Notes: a model not told the origin generated them from the letters alone. Shown: positions 44,682-56,469, counted from the first letter of the stretch. The stretch: DNA of 64,000 nucleotides from Lepus europaeus (GCF_033115175.1 NC_084833.1:55700716-55764715); one strand, 5' to 3'. Translations and numbers: made by a program.

Positions 44682-45532
44682 AAGATGGCTGAATGGAGGA
44701 GCTGGGCTTTGGACAACCAAAACGTGCAACAACAATATAAGGGCGGAACATTCAAGCAGTGGGGATGATAAAGGTTCAGAAATGGAAGAGAGCATGGGTT
44801 GGAAAATTTGGTAGTTAGGATCTTTGGTTACAAATACCCCTTTAGTGTAAGTGATACAGATTTATTCTAAAGCTATGTGGGAACCTAAAACAGACAAAAA
44901 TCTCAATCATGTAGGACTGAGTCCTTACAAGGTTTTACATTCGGTTTGAGCTGTAGATGCAAGTCAGCTCAAGGAATGAGGCATTTTGGCTGGATCACTT
45001 TCTGTGGTTGTTGGGGATGCTCTCCTTGCGTGTGCTACTCCTGCTGCTGCCACTCATCCCCTCTGCGCTTTTCAGTATTCAAGACTTCTACCTATGCCAG
45101 GTGTCTGCTACATCACAGCTTCTAGTTACTGCTTTTTCTCTGTGTGCCCTTCAGCTTCTGACCCTGCTATTAACCACATTACCATCTGGGTCTGAACGTC
45201 ATTCTTTGCAAGAGAACATTTTATTGATCTGGTTAATTATTATCATTCTTATTGAACAAGTCCCTTGGGCAATTGGCTAGACTATAAATAGACTGCCTTG
45301 GGTCATAGGGGTGTGTCAAAAGTGACAGAGTCCTATAGAATAGAACAAGGTGACAGATGGAGCTGTGGGAACAGAAAGCACTGCTCCAATACTAGGATCT
45401 TAGGAATAAAAAAGGAATACACCTGGGACAAGACAATGATAGCTGTAAGTGTTAAGATAAGTCATTGATGTTTATCTGAGTAGGGCACTAGTTCTCAACC
45501 TCATCAGACTCCTTTTTGTAATCTTTCTACTT
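44682..45532. other. 0.85-kb unassigned intergenic stretch
   Basis: An ORF at 44957-45280 (+) has a hydrophobic, Leu-rich product that I cannot match. 'cactagttctcaacc' near 45488 resembles an hAT-type repeat end. Confidence 0.45.
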
Positions 45533-45568
45533 TTATATTTTTAAAATTTTTATTCATTTTATTTGAGA
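45533..45568 (-). mobile_element. CSINE tail fragment
   Basis: 'tttttattcattttatttgagagg' is only the 3' end; a plus-strand SINE follows. Confidence 0.5.
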
Positions 45569-45892
45569 GGCACAGTATTGAGGCATAGCAGGTTAAGCTG
45601 CCACTTAGGATGCCTGCATTCCAAATCTAGAGTGCCTGGGATCAAGTCCTTTCTCCACTTCTGATTCAACTTTCTGCTAATGTGCCTGGGAAGCATTGAA
45701 TGATGGCACAAGTACTTGGTTTCTTGCCACCCACCTGGGAGATTGAATGGAGTTCATGGCTCCTCACTGAGGTCTGCTCCAGCCTTTACATTTGCAGGTA
45801 TTTGGGGAATGAACCAGCTGATGGAAGAGCTTTCTCTTTGTCTCTCCCTCCCACTCTGTCACTCTGCCTTTCAAATAAATAAATAACTTAGG
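45569..45892 (+). mobile_element. CSINE, older subtype
   Basis: 'gcacagtattgaggcatagcag' to 'aaataaataaataac'. Confidence 0.8.
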
Positions 45893-45917
45893 GAAGAAGA
45901 AAGCAACAGAGAACAAA

Positions 45918-46825
45918 GGGTTGGCACTGTGGCCATAATAGGTTAAGCTGTTAACTGTGACAACAGCATCCCATATAAGCACCAGTTCAAGTCCCAACTA
46001 CTTCAAATCTAGTTCCCTGCTAACGCATATTAGGAGAGCAGCAGAAAATGGCCCAAGTGCTTGGACCCCTGCACCCACATGGGAGACCAGATGGAATTCC
46101 AGGCTCCTGGATTTGGCCTGGCTCAGTTCTGTCCACTGAAGCTGTTACCAGAGAAATGCAGGGTTCTTGTCTTCGCGCAAGAAAGAATTCAGACAGAGTA
46201 GTGGAAAGTAAAAAGTAGCAAAGTTTATTAGGGTAGGGACATCCGGAAGAACGGATGGGCACCTCTCCAGACAGGACCTGAGAGAGAGTGCCCGGTCTAC
46301 ATTTAGGCCGGGGCGGGGGAGGGGTTTAAGGAGATGGGTGTCTGTCTTCACACATTTCCTCCTGGCTGTAAATATTAAGAAGCTCCTATCTGAGTTTTCC
46401 CTTGAAGGTATCAGACAAGAGGAAGCCTAGCTGGTGCCATCCTGGGTTCAGCGAAAGGGTGAGCAGGACCCCCTAGATAATGGGGATCCAGAGCAGGGTG
46501 TTTGAAATGCAGATACTGGACTGCATCTGGGAGATTGTGGAAGATTTGTCAGGCAGAAGGGGCGCGGACGCCCACCTGACAGGTTATCAGGTAGAAGGGC
46601 GCAGGGCAGGATACGAACACTGGGCTGCCCCCGGAAACATTATCGGGATGACTTTGAGATGTAGATGCATATGCTGGACGTAAAAGTCTTCTCTTTAGGC
46701 CTTTGTCATACACACATAAGCTCATACCTAACTTCCTACCTAACAAGGCCATTTGGGGAGAGAACCAGGAAATTGAGGATCTCTCTCTCTCTGTCACTCT
46801 GCCTTTCAAGTAAATAAAAATTTAA
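45918..46825 (+). mobile_element. CSINE split by a solo LTR
   Basis: Pieces 45918-46142 and 46746-46825 rejoin at 'gtccactgaggccatttgg' when the LTR is removed. Confidence 0.88.
46143..46745 (-). mobile_element. Solo endogenous-retrovirus LTR (603 bp)
   Basis: Begins tgttacc and ends ctaaca, giving TG...CA ends with short inverted repeats. On the minus strand, an aataaa signal and a U5-like end lie near the low-coordinate side (about 46200), so the LTR reads right to left. It interrupts a C-repeat, flanked by aagc (46139-46142) and aggc (46746-46749), a 4-bp duplication with one mismatch. No internal retroviral sequence is present, as expected after LTR-LTR recombination. 4-bp duplications are usual for gammaretrovirus-like (class I) elements. 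Confidence 0.85.
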
Positions 46826-46837
46826 GTGGGAGTTAAA

Positions 46838-47106
46838 AAAAGAGAGAGATCTTCCATCTGCTTGCTGGTTCATTCCCCAAATGCCCACAATAGCCAGGGC
46901 TGGGACAAGCCAAAGCCAGGAACTTTCTCTGGGTCTCTCAAGTGGGTGGTAGGGGCCTAAACACTTGGACCACCCTCTGCTGCTTTTCCCAGGCCATTAG
47001 CAGGGAGCTGGATTGCAAGTAGAGCAGCTGAGATGTGAACCAGTGCCTATATGGGATGCCAGCAGGGCAGGCAGTGGTTTTACCAGCTATGCCAGAGCAC
47101 CGGCTC
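46838..47106 (-). mobile_element. CSINE lacking its tail
   Basis: Begins 'gagagagatcttccatctg'; head agagcaccggctcc. Confidence 0.85.
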
Positions 47107-47150
47107 CCAGAATAGATATTTTACAAGATGAAATAGAATAACGATCCTTG

Positions 47151-47460
47151 GAGTGGGCATTTGGTACAGCAGCTAAGAAACTGCTTGGGACACCTGTATC
47201 CTGTATCAGACTGAGTTTGTCTTGGCTCTGCTTCTGATTCCAGCTTCCTGCTAATGCACACCCTGGGGGGCAGCAGATCACAGCTCAAGGACTTGGGCAC
47301 CTGCCCATCCACATGGGAGATTTGGGTGGAGTCCCTGGAGCCCAGCTTTAAACTGGCTCAGCACTGGATATTGCTGCCATTTGAGGGGAATGAACCAGTG
47401 AATGGGCAAGTGCTCTATCTCTGCCTTTCAAATAAATGAAAATAAATCAATAAAATCTTA
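47151..47460 (+). mobile_element. Old CSINE subtype
   Basis: 'gagtgggcatttggtacagc' to 'aataaatcaataaaatc'. Confidence 0.78.
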
Positions 47461-48009
47461 ATGATTCTGAAGATCTATGAGACACGGGCAAATGTTGATG
47501 TGAGTTAGTGAAAACAGTAACATAGAAAATGACAGCTCTAATGTAGCTATATAAAAATCTCTTCTTGTGAATAATAACAAAAAATGTAGGGAGAGAAGCA
47601 AAAGCAATTGTGGTTTTGGTTCAAGGGCTGCAATTAGGTTTTCCTTTTTTTCCAGAATACTCCACAGTATAGTGGCTTATTGTCTAAAAAAGAAATTTGA
47701 ACAAAACCAATGAAATATTATTTTATAAATTTGGGTTCCGGTCTCAGCAGTGTGGGAACAGGGAGAAGCATCCGCTGGGTTCTGGTCCCTTTGGACCGAG
47801 TTCATCAGGGACCCATGGGAAGTTCTCTGTATGGAAGTTTTGGTCCTACACTACAAAAAATAATAATTGTGTGTTTTAATTATCACCTATTGCATTTTGG
47901 AACTGAGTCAGGCAAATCATTTCTAGCCCTGAGCAAGCGCCTTTGATCTTCAAAACCTCCCCGACCTTTCACAAAGCCAGTGGCTTCCACTGAAACCTGG
48001 GCAAACTCC
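47461..48009. other. Unassigned flank of the orphan CpG island
   Basis: Free of SINEs; no exon recognised. Confidence 0.5.
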
Positions 48010-48500
48010 TTGTCGGTTGAGGCCGCTCCGTGATTTCAAACTTCGGTTTGAGATGGCACGGCCCGGACGGCATCCGCTGACAAGCAGCGCCCAGTGAGCC
48101 TCGGCCGGGCTGCAGGGGCCGGGCTACCCGGGGCAGCGGCTGCGCGCGGGGCCCCCGGACCGGGCCCGGAGCAGGGGCCGCGGGAAGGCGCGTCCGCCCC
48201 TCCCCGCCAGCGCCGCGCGCGTCGCCTGCGCTGACTCAGCCCTTCCGGCCGCTCTCGTCACAGCCCGGGCCGACTGCCCTGAGGGTGCTCCCGCCGAGCG
48301 TCACGGCCCAGCCATGCGGGACCGCAGGCGTCCGGCGCGCGCTCCAAGCCGGCCGCCTCTCTGGCCGCGCGGTGACTCAGCCGCTTCCGCTCCCCAGTCT
48401 GCGCAGCTGCGGCCGCCTGCCGCCGGGGCCCTGCCGCCTGCCGCGCGCGGCGGCCTCCACCCGGAGCGGCCTTCTCCACGGCCCCGGAAGCACGGGCATC
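48010..48500. promoter_or_regulatory. Orphan CpG island with paired TGACTCAGC sites
   Basis: A GC-rich, CpG-dense block about 17 kb upstream of IPO7. TGACTCAGC occurs at 48232-48240 and 48373-48381, an exact NF-E2/NRF2/small-Maf-type core. No known coding exon is recognised: the ORFs crossing it (for example 48285-48680 +) have compositionally biased, unfamiliar products. It may be the promoter of an unannotated noncoding transcript or an enhancer. It is free of SINEs, unlike its surroundings. Confidence 0.65.
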
Positions 48501-49478
48501 CTGATGCACGACCTCTGCGCTCCCACGTTCTGGAGTTGCAAGGCGTTTGCCAGCACATTGAGGCGCAGGAAAACACAGGAGTTAGGCTTGGAAGCTCTTG
48601 GGGTGTGTGACAGGCTCGCGCCTTCCCTCAGCCGCTTAATCTGGCCTAATGTCGCTTTGCATCCGGCGAAATGGATGTGATTCCGCGCCCAGGTTGGTGA
48701 TGGTGTAACCTCTAGCACATGGAACTCAGCGAATTTCGGCTTTTATTCTTCTCTTGGAAATGCCTTTTAGATGTAGTTCTAAGTCTCCACTGGCCACTCC
48801 ACCCACTCTGAGCAGCTCACCGCAGGGCCACCAGAGCGACTCCCTAACTGGTTTAGCCGCATTCCCATCCAGCCCTCGCGGGGCGACCAGGTGCATTTTC
48901 AGGGTTCTTCTCGGTGTTCTTCAAGACATTCCTTGGCATAAGAAAATAGAGGGAGCTGTTGACTTTTGGTTTAAGTTGAAAGTTCTTTCCCGGTATTAAA
49001 ATCATTGTAGTGTAGTCTTGTCCAAACACCCATCACCGATTCCTCCCGTAAATATGTTGCACTTACTCTGCGCCCTACCCCTCTGTGGTGCCAGGATTCC
49101 TGCCCTCAAAGAGCTCAGTCTGGGGAAGATACCCACATGGTGACATAGGGCTAACACCGGGCAATAAGGGCTCCGATCAAAGTAGGAACGGGGCGGGGGA
49201 GTGGGGAGAAGCCAAGGGAACTGAAGGGTAAGAGGAGAGTAGCTAACTGGGAGAGGGCTTGTTGAATGAGAATGCTGCTGTATTGAGTACAAGAAACATC
49301 TAGCTCCAGGCCTTGATTTTCTTGGGTCCAGAAGTGCTATGAAAGAAAATTTGGGTTTAAAAAGGAACATCACCTGATGAAACACGGATTGTAGGAAGGA
49401 CTAATGGATCCCTTAAGGGAAAAATCCTGTACTAAGGGAGGAGATCTCTCCTTAAGGATTAGCATGGGCCACAGGCAG
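48501..49478. other. Unassigned flank of the orphan CpG island
   Basis: Free of C-repeats, with one ancient repeat near 49050. Nothing coding recognised. Confidence 0.5.
49050..49180. mobile_element. Ancient L2/MIR-type fragment
   Basis: 'ttcctgccctcaaagagctcagtctggggaagata' is the common 'cctgccctca-gagctcacagtct' motif of old mammalian repeats; exact family uncertain. Confidence 0.5.
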
Positions 49479-49742
49479 ATGGGCATTTGCCGGGCAGCTA
49501 GATGCCCACATCCCATACTGTAGTCCTGGGTTTGAATTCTGGATCTGTTCCTGATTCCAGCTTCACACTAATGCACACCCTGGGAGGTAACAGTGATTGC
49601 TGAAGTACTTGGGTCTCTACCACCTACATGACAGACCTGGATTGAGCTCCTCATTCATAGCTTCTATTTGGCCCAGCCTTGTATTTGGAGAATGAACTAG
49701 TAGATGGGAACTGTCTCTCTGATAGACAAAATTTAAAAAAAA
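49479..49742 (+). mobile_element. Old CSINE subtype
   Basis: 'gatgggcatttgccgggcag'; tail aaaatttaaaaaa. Confidence 0.75.
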
Positions 49743-49760
49743 ATTTTTTTTAATTGATTG

Positions 49761-50085
49761 AGGCTGGTGTTGTGGCATAGCTGGTTGAGCCATTGAATGT
49801 GATGCCAGCATCCTATGTGGGTACCAGTTCTAGTCTCTGCTCTTCCACTTCTGATCCAGCTCCAGGTTGATGCACCTGAGAAAGCAATGGAAGATGGCCC
49901 AAGTTCTTGGGCCCCTGCACCCACATGGGAGGCATGGATGAAGCACATGGCCCAAGGCTTTGACCTGGCCCAGCCTGGCTGTTGTGGCCATTTGTAGAAT
50001 GAGCCAGCAGATGGAAGATTCTCTCTCTCTCTCTCTCCTTGTCTCATAACTCTGCCCTTCAAATAAATAAATAAATGTTTAAAAA
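49761..50085 (+). mobile_element. CSINE
   Basis: Head aggctggtgttgtggcatag; tail aaataaataaataaatg. Confidence 0.88.
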
Positions 50086-50347
50086 GTATTTTAATGAAAT
50101 AAGGAATGGACCACAGGGCTTGAGTGTAAGACAACAGTGTTTATGAGAATTCTATAAAGTTATACTTAAACGTACTCCAACTCAACCTCTTGGTGCATTC
50201 TGTAAGACCAGGGAAGAATAAGGCTATGTACTAAAATGGAAACAACCAAATAGGGGTGCAGGTCCTCTTCTGGGTGGCAAGCTGGAAAGACTTGAATTCT
50301 TAGGAAGCCAGAACACACTTATGGACTCCTCACTTAAAAAAAAAATT

Positions 50348-50697
50348 AGGCTGGCTCTGCGGCTCAATAGGCTAATCCTCCACCTTGCGGCGCCGGCACA
50401 CTGGGGTTCTAGTCCCGGTCGGGGCGCCAGATTCTGTCCCGGTTGCCCCTCTTCCAGGCCAGCTCTCTGCTGTGGCCCGGGAGTGCAGTGGAGGATGGCC
50501 CAAGTACTTGGGCCCTGCACCCCATGGGAGACCAGGAGAAGCACCTGGCTCCTGCTTTCGGATCAGTGCGGTGTGCCGGCCTCAGTGGCCATTGGAGGGT
50601 GAACCAACGGCAAAAAGGAAGATCTTTTTCTCTGTCTCTCTCTCTCTCACTATCCACTCTGCCTGTCAAAAAAAAATAAAAAATAAATAAAAAAATT
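50348..50697 (+). mobile_element. Young CSINE (GC-rich subtype)
   Basis: Head ggctggctctgcggctc; tail a9taaaaaataaata; flanks share aaaaaatta. Confidence 0.91.
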
Positions 50698-50994
50698 AAA
50701 AACTGCTTGTGTGGAAAGGCCAGGTGTTTGCCTACTGGCCAGAGGCAGATGGGCGGTGGAGGTATGCTAATTGACAGTGACAGATTGGATGCTGCAAGGT
50801 GCATCAGGGATCAAGGACACCTCAGTGACTCCTGCGGATGGTCCAGGCAGTGTTGATTTGGGTACTTATGGGGAAAGAGGACAAGGGAACAAAGAGGTGG
50901 TGAGAGAAGCAGTTCAAACAGGGACTGTGATTACAGTTGATTTCAATTTTTATTTTTCTGAATGAAAAAATTTTCCATCATAAATACATTTTAC

Positions 50995-51344
50995 TTTTAT
51001 TTAAGTATTTATTGTCATCTACTTGAAAAACAGAGCAACAATGATAGAGGGAAGGAGAGAGAGAGAGAGAGAGAGAGAGAGCACTTCCATCTGCTGGTTT
51101 ACTCCCCAAATGCCTGCAACATGCAGGACTGGGCCAGGCTGAAGCTAGGAGCCCAGAACTCCATCTGGATCGCCCACATGAATGGCAGGTGCCCAAGCAC
51201 TTGAGCCATCATGGACTACTTCCCAGGATGCATTAGCAGGAAGCTGGATCATAAGTAGAGTAGCTGGGACCTGAACCAGCACTCCTGCGGCATACAGGCA
51301 TGTCAGGTGGCAGCTTAACCAGCTGCACCGCAACACCTGCCCTT
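50995..51344 (-). mobile_element. CSINE
   Basis: Diverged; (GA)12 tract at 51057-51080; head gcaacacctgccctt. Confidence 0.82.
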
Positions 51345-51655
51345 GTTTCACTTTTAATATGAGAAAACTTTTTTTTTAAGTTATTAACCAATGTTGGTGC
51401 AGATAAAGTAAAATGAGCCCCCTTATTTCCTAGAGTTTTATAAGAAAGGAATCACAGTATAGTGCTTGACTTAATCTGTGAAAATTACACATTTTAATCA
51501 TGGTATAAACTGATTCTTGATGTGAACAAAAATTAACTACTTTGGGAAGCTGGGGAAGGAGAAGTGATGATGGGTATGTGGTGTAATTGTAAGAGTACCA
51601 CATCCTCATCTAGCACAAAGGAAGACAATAGATCATGTTTAAGACATATATATTA
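51345..51655. other. Unassigned intergenic sequence
   Basis: AT-rich; nothing recognised. Confidence 0.5.
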
Positions 51656-51976
51656 GGGCTGGGGCTGTGGCACAGTAGGTTAATCCTCTGCCTGTGGTGC
51701 TGGCATCCCATATGGACGTCGGTTCTAGTCCTGGCTGCTCCTCTTCCAGTCCAGCTCTCTGGTATGACTTGGGAGAGCAGTAGAAGATGGCTCTTGCGCT
51801 TGGGCCCTTGCACCTGTGTGGGAGACTCAGAAGAAGCTCTCAGCTCCTGGCTTTGGATCAGCTCAGCTCCGGCCATTTGAAGAGTGAACCAGCAGATGAA
51901 AGACCTTTTTCTCTGCTTCTCCCTCTTGCTGTATGTAATTCTACCTTTCAAATAAATAAATGAAATCTTTTAAAAA
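51656..51976 (+). mobile_element. CSINE
   Basis: Head gggctggggctgtggcacag; tail aaataaataaatgaaatc. Confidence 0.9.
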
Positions 51977-52149
51977 GACAGATGTATATGGAAATAGTAT
52001 AAGCATAAGCACATTATTTTACCATATGGAGGTAAATACTCATATGGAGGTTAAAAAAAAAAAGTGGGAAATGACAGTCTTTGAGCTGTGAAGAGAAATG
52101 AGGAAGAAAACTATTTTCACCATACACTTTTTAGAGATATTAAAATATT

Positions 52150-52488
52150 GGGGAGGGGGGATGTTGTGACACAGCAGGTTAAACTGTCATTGGGACACTG
52201 ACCTCCCATGTAGGAATGCCCAGTTCAAGTCCCTGCAGCTCCATGCTTCTTATCTAGCTTCCTGCTAATGCACTGGGGAGGCAGAGGATGATGGTCCAAG
52301 CACTTAGATTCCTACCACCAATGTGGGAGATCTGGATGGAATTCCTGGCTCCTGCCTGCAACCTGGCCTATTCCTTCCTGTTCTAGGCATTTGAGGAGTG
52401 AACCAGCTGATGGACGATCTTTCTCTCTGTCTTTCCCTTTCTTTCTGACACTTTACCTTTCAAATAATACATAAATCTTTTTTAAAAA
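52150..52488 (+). mobile_element. CSINE, older
   Basis: 'atgttgtgacacagcaggtt' head degraded to a G run; tail aaataatacataaatc. Confidence 0.8.
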
Positions 52489-52494
52489 ATATTA

Positions 52495-52838
52495 GTTTGC
52501 CTTAAAAATATATTTTTAATTTATTTATTCAAAAGCCAAAGTTACAGAGAGAAAAGGAAAAACAGAGAGACATTGATTTTCCTTCCACTGGTTCAGTCCA
52601 CAGGTGACTGCAATTTCTGAGGCTAGGCCAAGCTGAAGCCAGGAGCCAAAAGTTTCACCCAGGTATCCCATGTGGGTGCAGGGGCGCAAGAACTTGGGCC
52701 ATCTTCCACTGCTTTTCCCAGGCCATTAGCAGGAAGTTGGATCAGAAGTGGAGCAGCTGGAACTTAAACCAGTACCCATATGGGATGCTGGCTTTGCAGG
52801 TGGCAGACTTAACCTACTATACTACAACATCAGCCTCT
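52495..52838 (-). mobile_element. CSINE
   Basis: 'aatttatttattcaaaagcc' tail; head ctacaacatcagcct. Confidence 0.83.
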
Positions 52839-53032
52839 AAAAATATGTTTAACTTCATGCATTTTATATGGATAAAAATAAAAGCATGCAAACCCATTTC
52901 TCAGTAATTTCATTCAAATGTATGAGTATTAAGGCAATAATTACAGATATGGGGTTACATTTATGTGTAATAGCCATTGAAGTATTATTTACTTAGAAGG
53001 AAAAATTACTAGTGATGCAAATGTCTAACAGT

Positions 53033-53330
53033 TTAAAATTTTTTCATTTTATTTGATAGGCAGAGTGATGGGCAGGGGAGAGGTATCTCCCATCTGCTGT
53101 TTCACTCTCCAGAGGTAAAATAACAGCATGGTTGGGCTAGGCAGGATCCTGGAACTCAGTATAGGTTTCCCACAAGGGTGGCAGGGACCCAAATACTTGA
53201 ACCATTACCACTGCCTCCCAGGGTCTGCATTAGTGGGAAGCTGGAGTCAGGAGCCAGAGCCAAATATCAAATCCAGGTATTCCAATTTGGGACATGGGTC
53301 TCATAAACTTTGTCTTAATGTTTGCCCCAA
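53033..53330 (-). mobile_element. Old CSINE subtype
   Basis: 'cctcccagggtctgcattag' and 'aatccaggtattccaatttg'. Confidence 0.75.
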
Positions 53331-53334
53331 TGTG

Positions 53335-53640
53335 AATTTTTTTCTAGTTTGTATTCATTTATTTGAGTGGCAGACAGACAGAATTCCCATCCTCTGGCCC
53401 AACCCTCAAATGCCTGCAATAGCTAGGGCTAGACTTACTGAAGCCAGGAGCCAGGAAATCAACCCAAGCCTCCCATGTGGATGGCAGGAACTCAACCAAT
53501 TGAGCCATTACTACTGCCTTCCAGGTCTGTGTCATCAGGAAGCTGGATCAGGAGCTGGAGCCCAGACACTGGCATTGAACCCAGGCACTCCATTTTGGGG
53601 CATGAGCATCTTAAACTTTAAGCTAAACAATTGTCCCCCT
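53335..53640 (-). mobile_element. Old CSINE subtype
   Basis: Tandem to the previous; flanks atgtgaattttt and atgtaaatttta. Confidence 0.76.
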
Positions 53641-53819
53641 GCCCTATGTAAATTTTAAAACACATGTAGCATCATAAGCCATTGATGATGAATACATATC
53701 TGGATGCATCTAAAATTATAGAGTGAAATGGAAAGTTACACACTCATTTTATGGTGTCATTACTACTAGAAATTGAGAAGGGAAATGGGACTGACTGGGA
53801 GGGTGTGTGGCTAAAAGGG

Positions 53820-54482
53820 CTTAAAAAAGATTTATTTATTTTTTTTAAAGATTTATTTATTTATTTGAAAGTCAGAGTTATACAGATAGAGGAAAAGCAG
53901 AAAAGTCTTCCATCCACCAGTTCACTCCCCAATTGGCCCAACGGCTAGAGCTGTGCCGATCTGAAGCTAGGAGCCAGGAGCCTCTTCTGGGTCTCCCTTG
54001 TGGGTACAGGGTTCCCAAGGACTTGGGCCATCTTCTACTGCTTTCCCAGGCCACAGCAGAGAGCTGGATTGGAAGTGGAGCAGCTGGGTCCCGAACCGGT
54101 GCCTATATGGGTTGCTGGCGCTGTGGCCTAAAGCGCCCTGGCTTAAAGCGCTGGTCCAAATTTATGTATTTGAAAAGCAGAGTTACAAAGCCGTAGGGGA
54201 GGGGGGAGAGAGAGAGAGAAAGAAAGAAATCTTTCATCCCATGGTTCACTCCCCAAATGGCTGCAACAGTCAGGACTGGGCTAAGTGAAAGACAGGAGCA
54301 TCTTCCCGGTCTCCTATGTGGGTGCAGGGGCCCAAGGACTTACGCCATCCTCTGCTGCTTTCCTAGGTGCATGAGCAGCGAGCGGGATTGGAAGTGGAGC
54401 ACCTGGGACTCGAACTGACACCTATATGGGATGCTAACCCTATAGGCCATGGCTTTAACCTGCTGTGCCACAGTGCCAGCCC
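53820..54482 (-). mobile_element. CSINE interrupted in its tail
   Basis: 9-bp duplication ctaaaaggg (53811-53819, 54483-54491); pieces 53820-53843 and 54157-54482. Confidence 0.87.
53844..54156 (-). mobile_element. CSINE nested in a CSINE tail
   Basis: Own tail ttttttttaaagatttattt; head region duplicated as 'taaagcgccctggcttaaagcgctgg'. Confidence 0.87.
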
Positions 54483-54749
54483 CTAAAAGGGACTTTAATT
54501 TGATCTACGATGTTTCACTTCTTTAAAACCATGGAAACAAATATGAAACTGTTAAACATTTGTGATTCTGAGTGGTAGGAATAAGTGTGATTGTTATCTA
54601 TTACACTGTTTCAAATTTTGGCTTCTATAAAACTAAGCTGTTACTGAGTTCTAAAAAGCAGATGATGCTGTGCTTGAAGAGAGATACAGGTGAAGTTCCA
54701 CGGGAGTTTGAAATGGGAGGACATTGTCAAAGTCAGGGTAACAGACAGA

Positions 54750-54880
54750 GGGGGATGAGGAAATGTATCTGAACTGAGTCTTCAAGGGCCCAGAAGATTG
54801 AAACAGCTGAGGGGACTGTGAAGTGGTATTTGAGGCAGAATGAGCAGCACAAAGGAGTCGTGAAGACAGAAAAGCTGGGG
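54750..54880 (-). mobile_element. L2-like fragment
   Basis: 'tgtatctgaactgagtcttcaagggc' and the following purine-rich text match the reverse of the L2 3' region. Confidence 0.5.
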
Positions 54881-54975
54881 ACTCATGAGCAGATCGTGTG
54901 GCCAAACCAGAAGATACCTGATAACTGGCAGCGAGGTCTGAAAGGTGGTTGCTGCCTCAAGTAGAAAGATCTTCT

Positions 54976-55899
54976 GGGGCTGGCACTGTGGCATTGTTAT
55001 GCCCCGTTCAGTCGTCCCCAAAGACCACCAAGGAGCCGATACCATTGTAAAGCACACGAGAGTTTTATTACAGGTCCGGGCCTGGTCTCTCAATCAACAC
55101 TGATGCAGCGAGTCTGAATTGAAAGCCCCGACCCTTCAGTTAACAGGGTTTTTATAGGGTTTTCAGAGACATTCTATACATCATGGTACCATTTAGCAAA
55201 TCATCTCATCCCGCGGGAAATTCAAAGGACATCTCCTAGAATTGATTAGTGCATCCAGTGGCGGGAACAGAGCTACTAAAGGTGGTTGGATGGCTTTGGG
55301 GTTGATGCCTTCTGAATTGATTGGCCAAAGCATAGGGTCCGAGCTGCTGGGGTGTACGTGCCAAAATGCAGGGTCTCGGGTAGCTATCAATCACCTTATC
55401 TGCCCTGAGAAGACACCAGGAACTCTAGATATTTCTCTGTTATCTGTTAATTGGCTGTTGCTAGGAGAGTTTATTGCAAGGGGAGTTCATTTATTTACTT
55501 CTGGCTTAGGGTTCAGGGCCTGGTCAGGCCCAAGTTACAAGATGGAGGCCTAATTTAAAATAGTTACACCTTGATTCAGGCTCAGGTCTCACAGCATAGC
55601 AGGTAAAGCCGCCGCCTGCAGTCCCAGCATCCTATGTGGGCGCCAGTTTGAGACCCAGCTGCTCCACTTCCAATCTAGTTCTCTGCTATGACCTGGGAAA
55701 AGAAGTTGAAGATGGCCCAAGTCCTTGGGCCTCTGCACCCACATGGGAGACCTGGAAGAAGCTCCTGGCTTTAGATTGACACAGCTCCAGCCATTGTGGC
55801 CATCTGGGGAGTGAACCAGGGGATGGAAGACCTCTCTCTCTCTCTTTCTCTCTCTGTCACTCTGTAGCAAATAAATAAATAAATCTTTTTTTTTTTTTT
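54976..55899 (+). mobile_element. CSINE split by a solo LTR
   Basis: 11-bp duplication aaagatcttct (54965-54975), similar copy at 55900-55911. Pieces 54976-54994 and 55598-55899; LTR between. Confidence 0.9.
54995..55593 (-). mobile_element. Solo endogenous-retrovirus LTR (599 bp), different family
   Basis: Runs from tgttatgcc to gtctcaca, with a perfect 4-bp duplication gcat (54991-54994 and 55594-55597). It sits 19 bp into the head of a C-repeat, splitting it cleanly. An aataaa on the minus strand near 55045-55055 gives right-to-left orientation. Its sequence differs from the LTR at 46143. There is no internal gag/pol/env sequence. Confidence 0.88.
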
Positions 55900-55911
55900 A
55901 AAGAGTCTTCT

Positions 55912-56469
55912 ATAGAAAGCCAAAGATTTTTAGTCTGTTCTGTTGGTGTGAGTTGTCATTAATGGTTTGGGGTTGAAATGACAGGATCAGAACAGGAAGA
56001 TTAATCTAGACATGAAATATAAAAGAATTTGAAATGGGGGAAGCCTGGAGGCAGGGAAAGTGGCTAAGAGGAATTAATTTTAAGAGTGAAAGAGAAAGAA
56101 GACTACAATCCTACCTTCCCCTTTTGGATCCAGGTGCCCTTTTGACCACATACAATTAATAGTCATCAGTAGTCTCTGCCTCTGGGCTGATGTTTTCTAG
56201 CCATTTTTCATGTTCCAGCACTCAGTTGAGAGGGATGACACACCCCTCAATTACCAGAGTTCACTGAGGCAGGATGCAGGGGACAGTCGGGAGTAAGCAG
56301 TTTGATGAGGATCCAGGTGGTTTTCTGGTCAAACCTTAGCTTTTACCCTGCACCAACACTGCTAACATTCATGGGTTCAAAGATTCCCACTATGTGATAC
56401 TGAAAGCCACACCTTCTACATATTTACCAGCCCAGGTCTGGCATCAGTTGTAGCTCCCCTGTATTCCTG
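55912..56469. other. Unassigned intergenic sequence
   Basis: No repeat or exon recognised. Confidence 0.5.

Noticed and set aside
44957-45280. 107-codon hydrophobic ORF that could be a membrane protein
   Set aside because: No initiation context, splice or promoter support and no family match; Leu-richness follows a CT-rich stretch.
48285-48680. 131-codon ORF (+) in the orphan CpG island
   Set aside because: No recognisable family, biased composition, and overlapping frames on both strands are equally open.
53128-53658. 176-codon ORF (+)
   Set aside because: It spans two old minus-strand C-repeats in tandem; composition follows the repeats.
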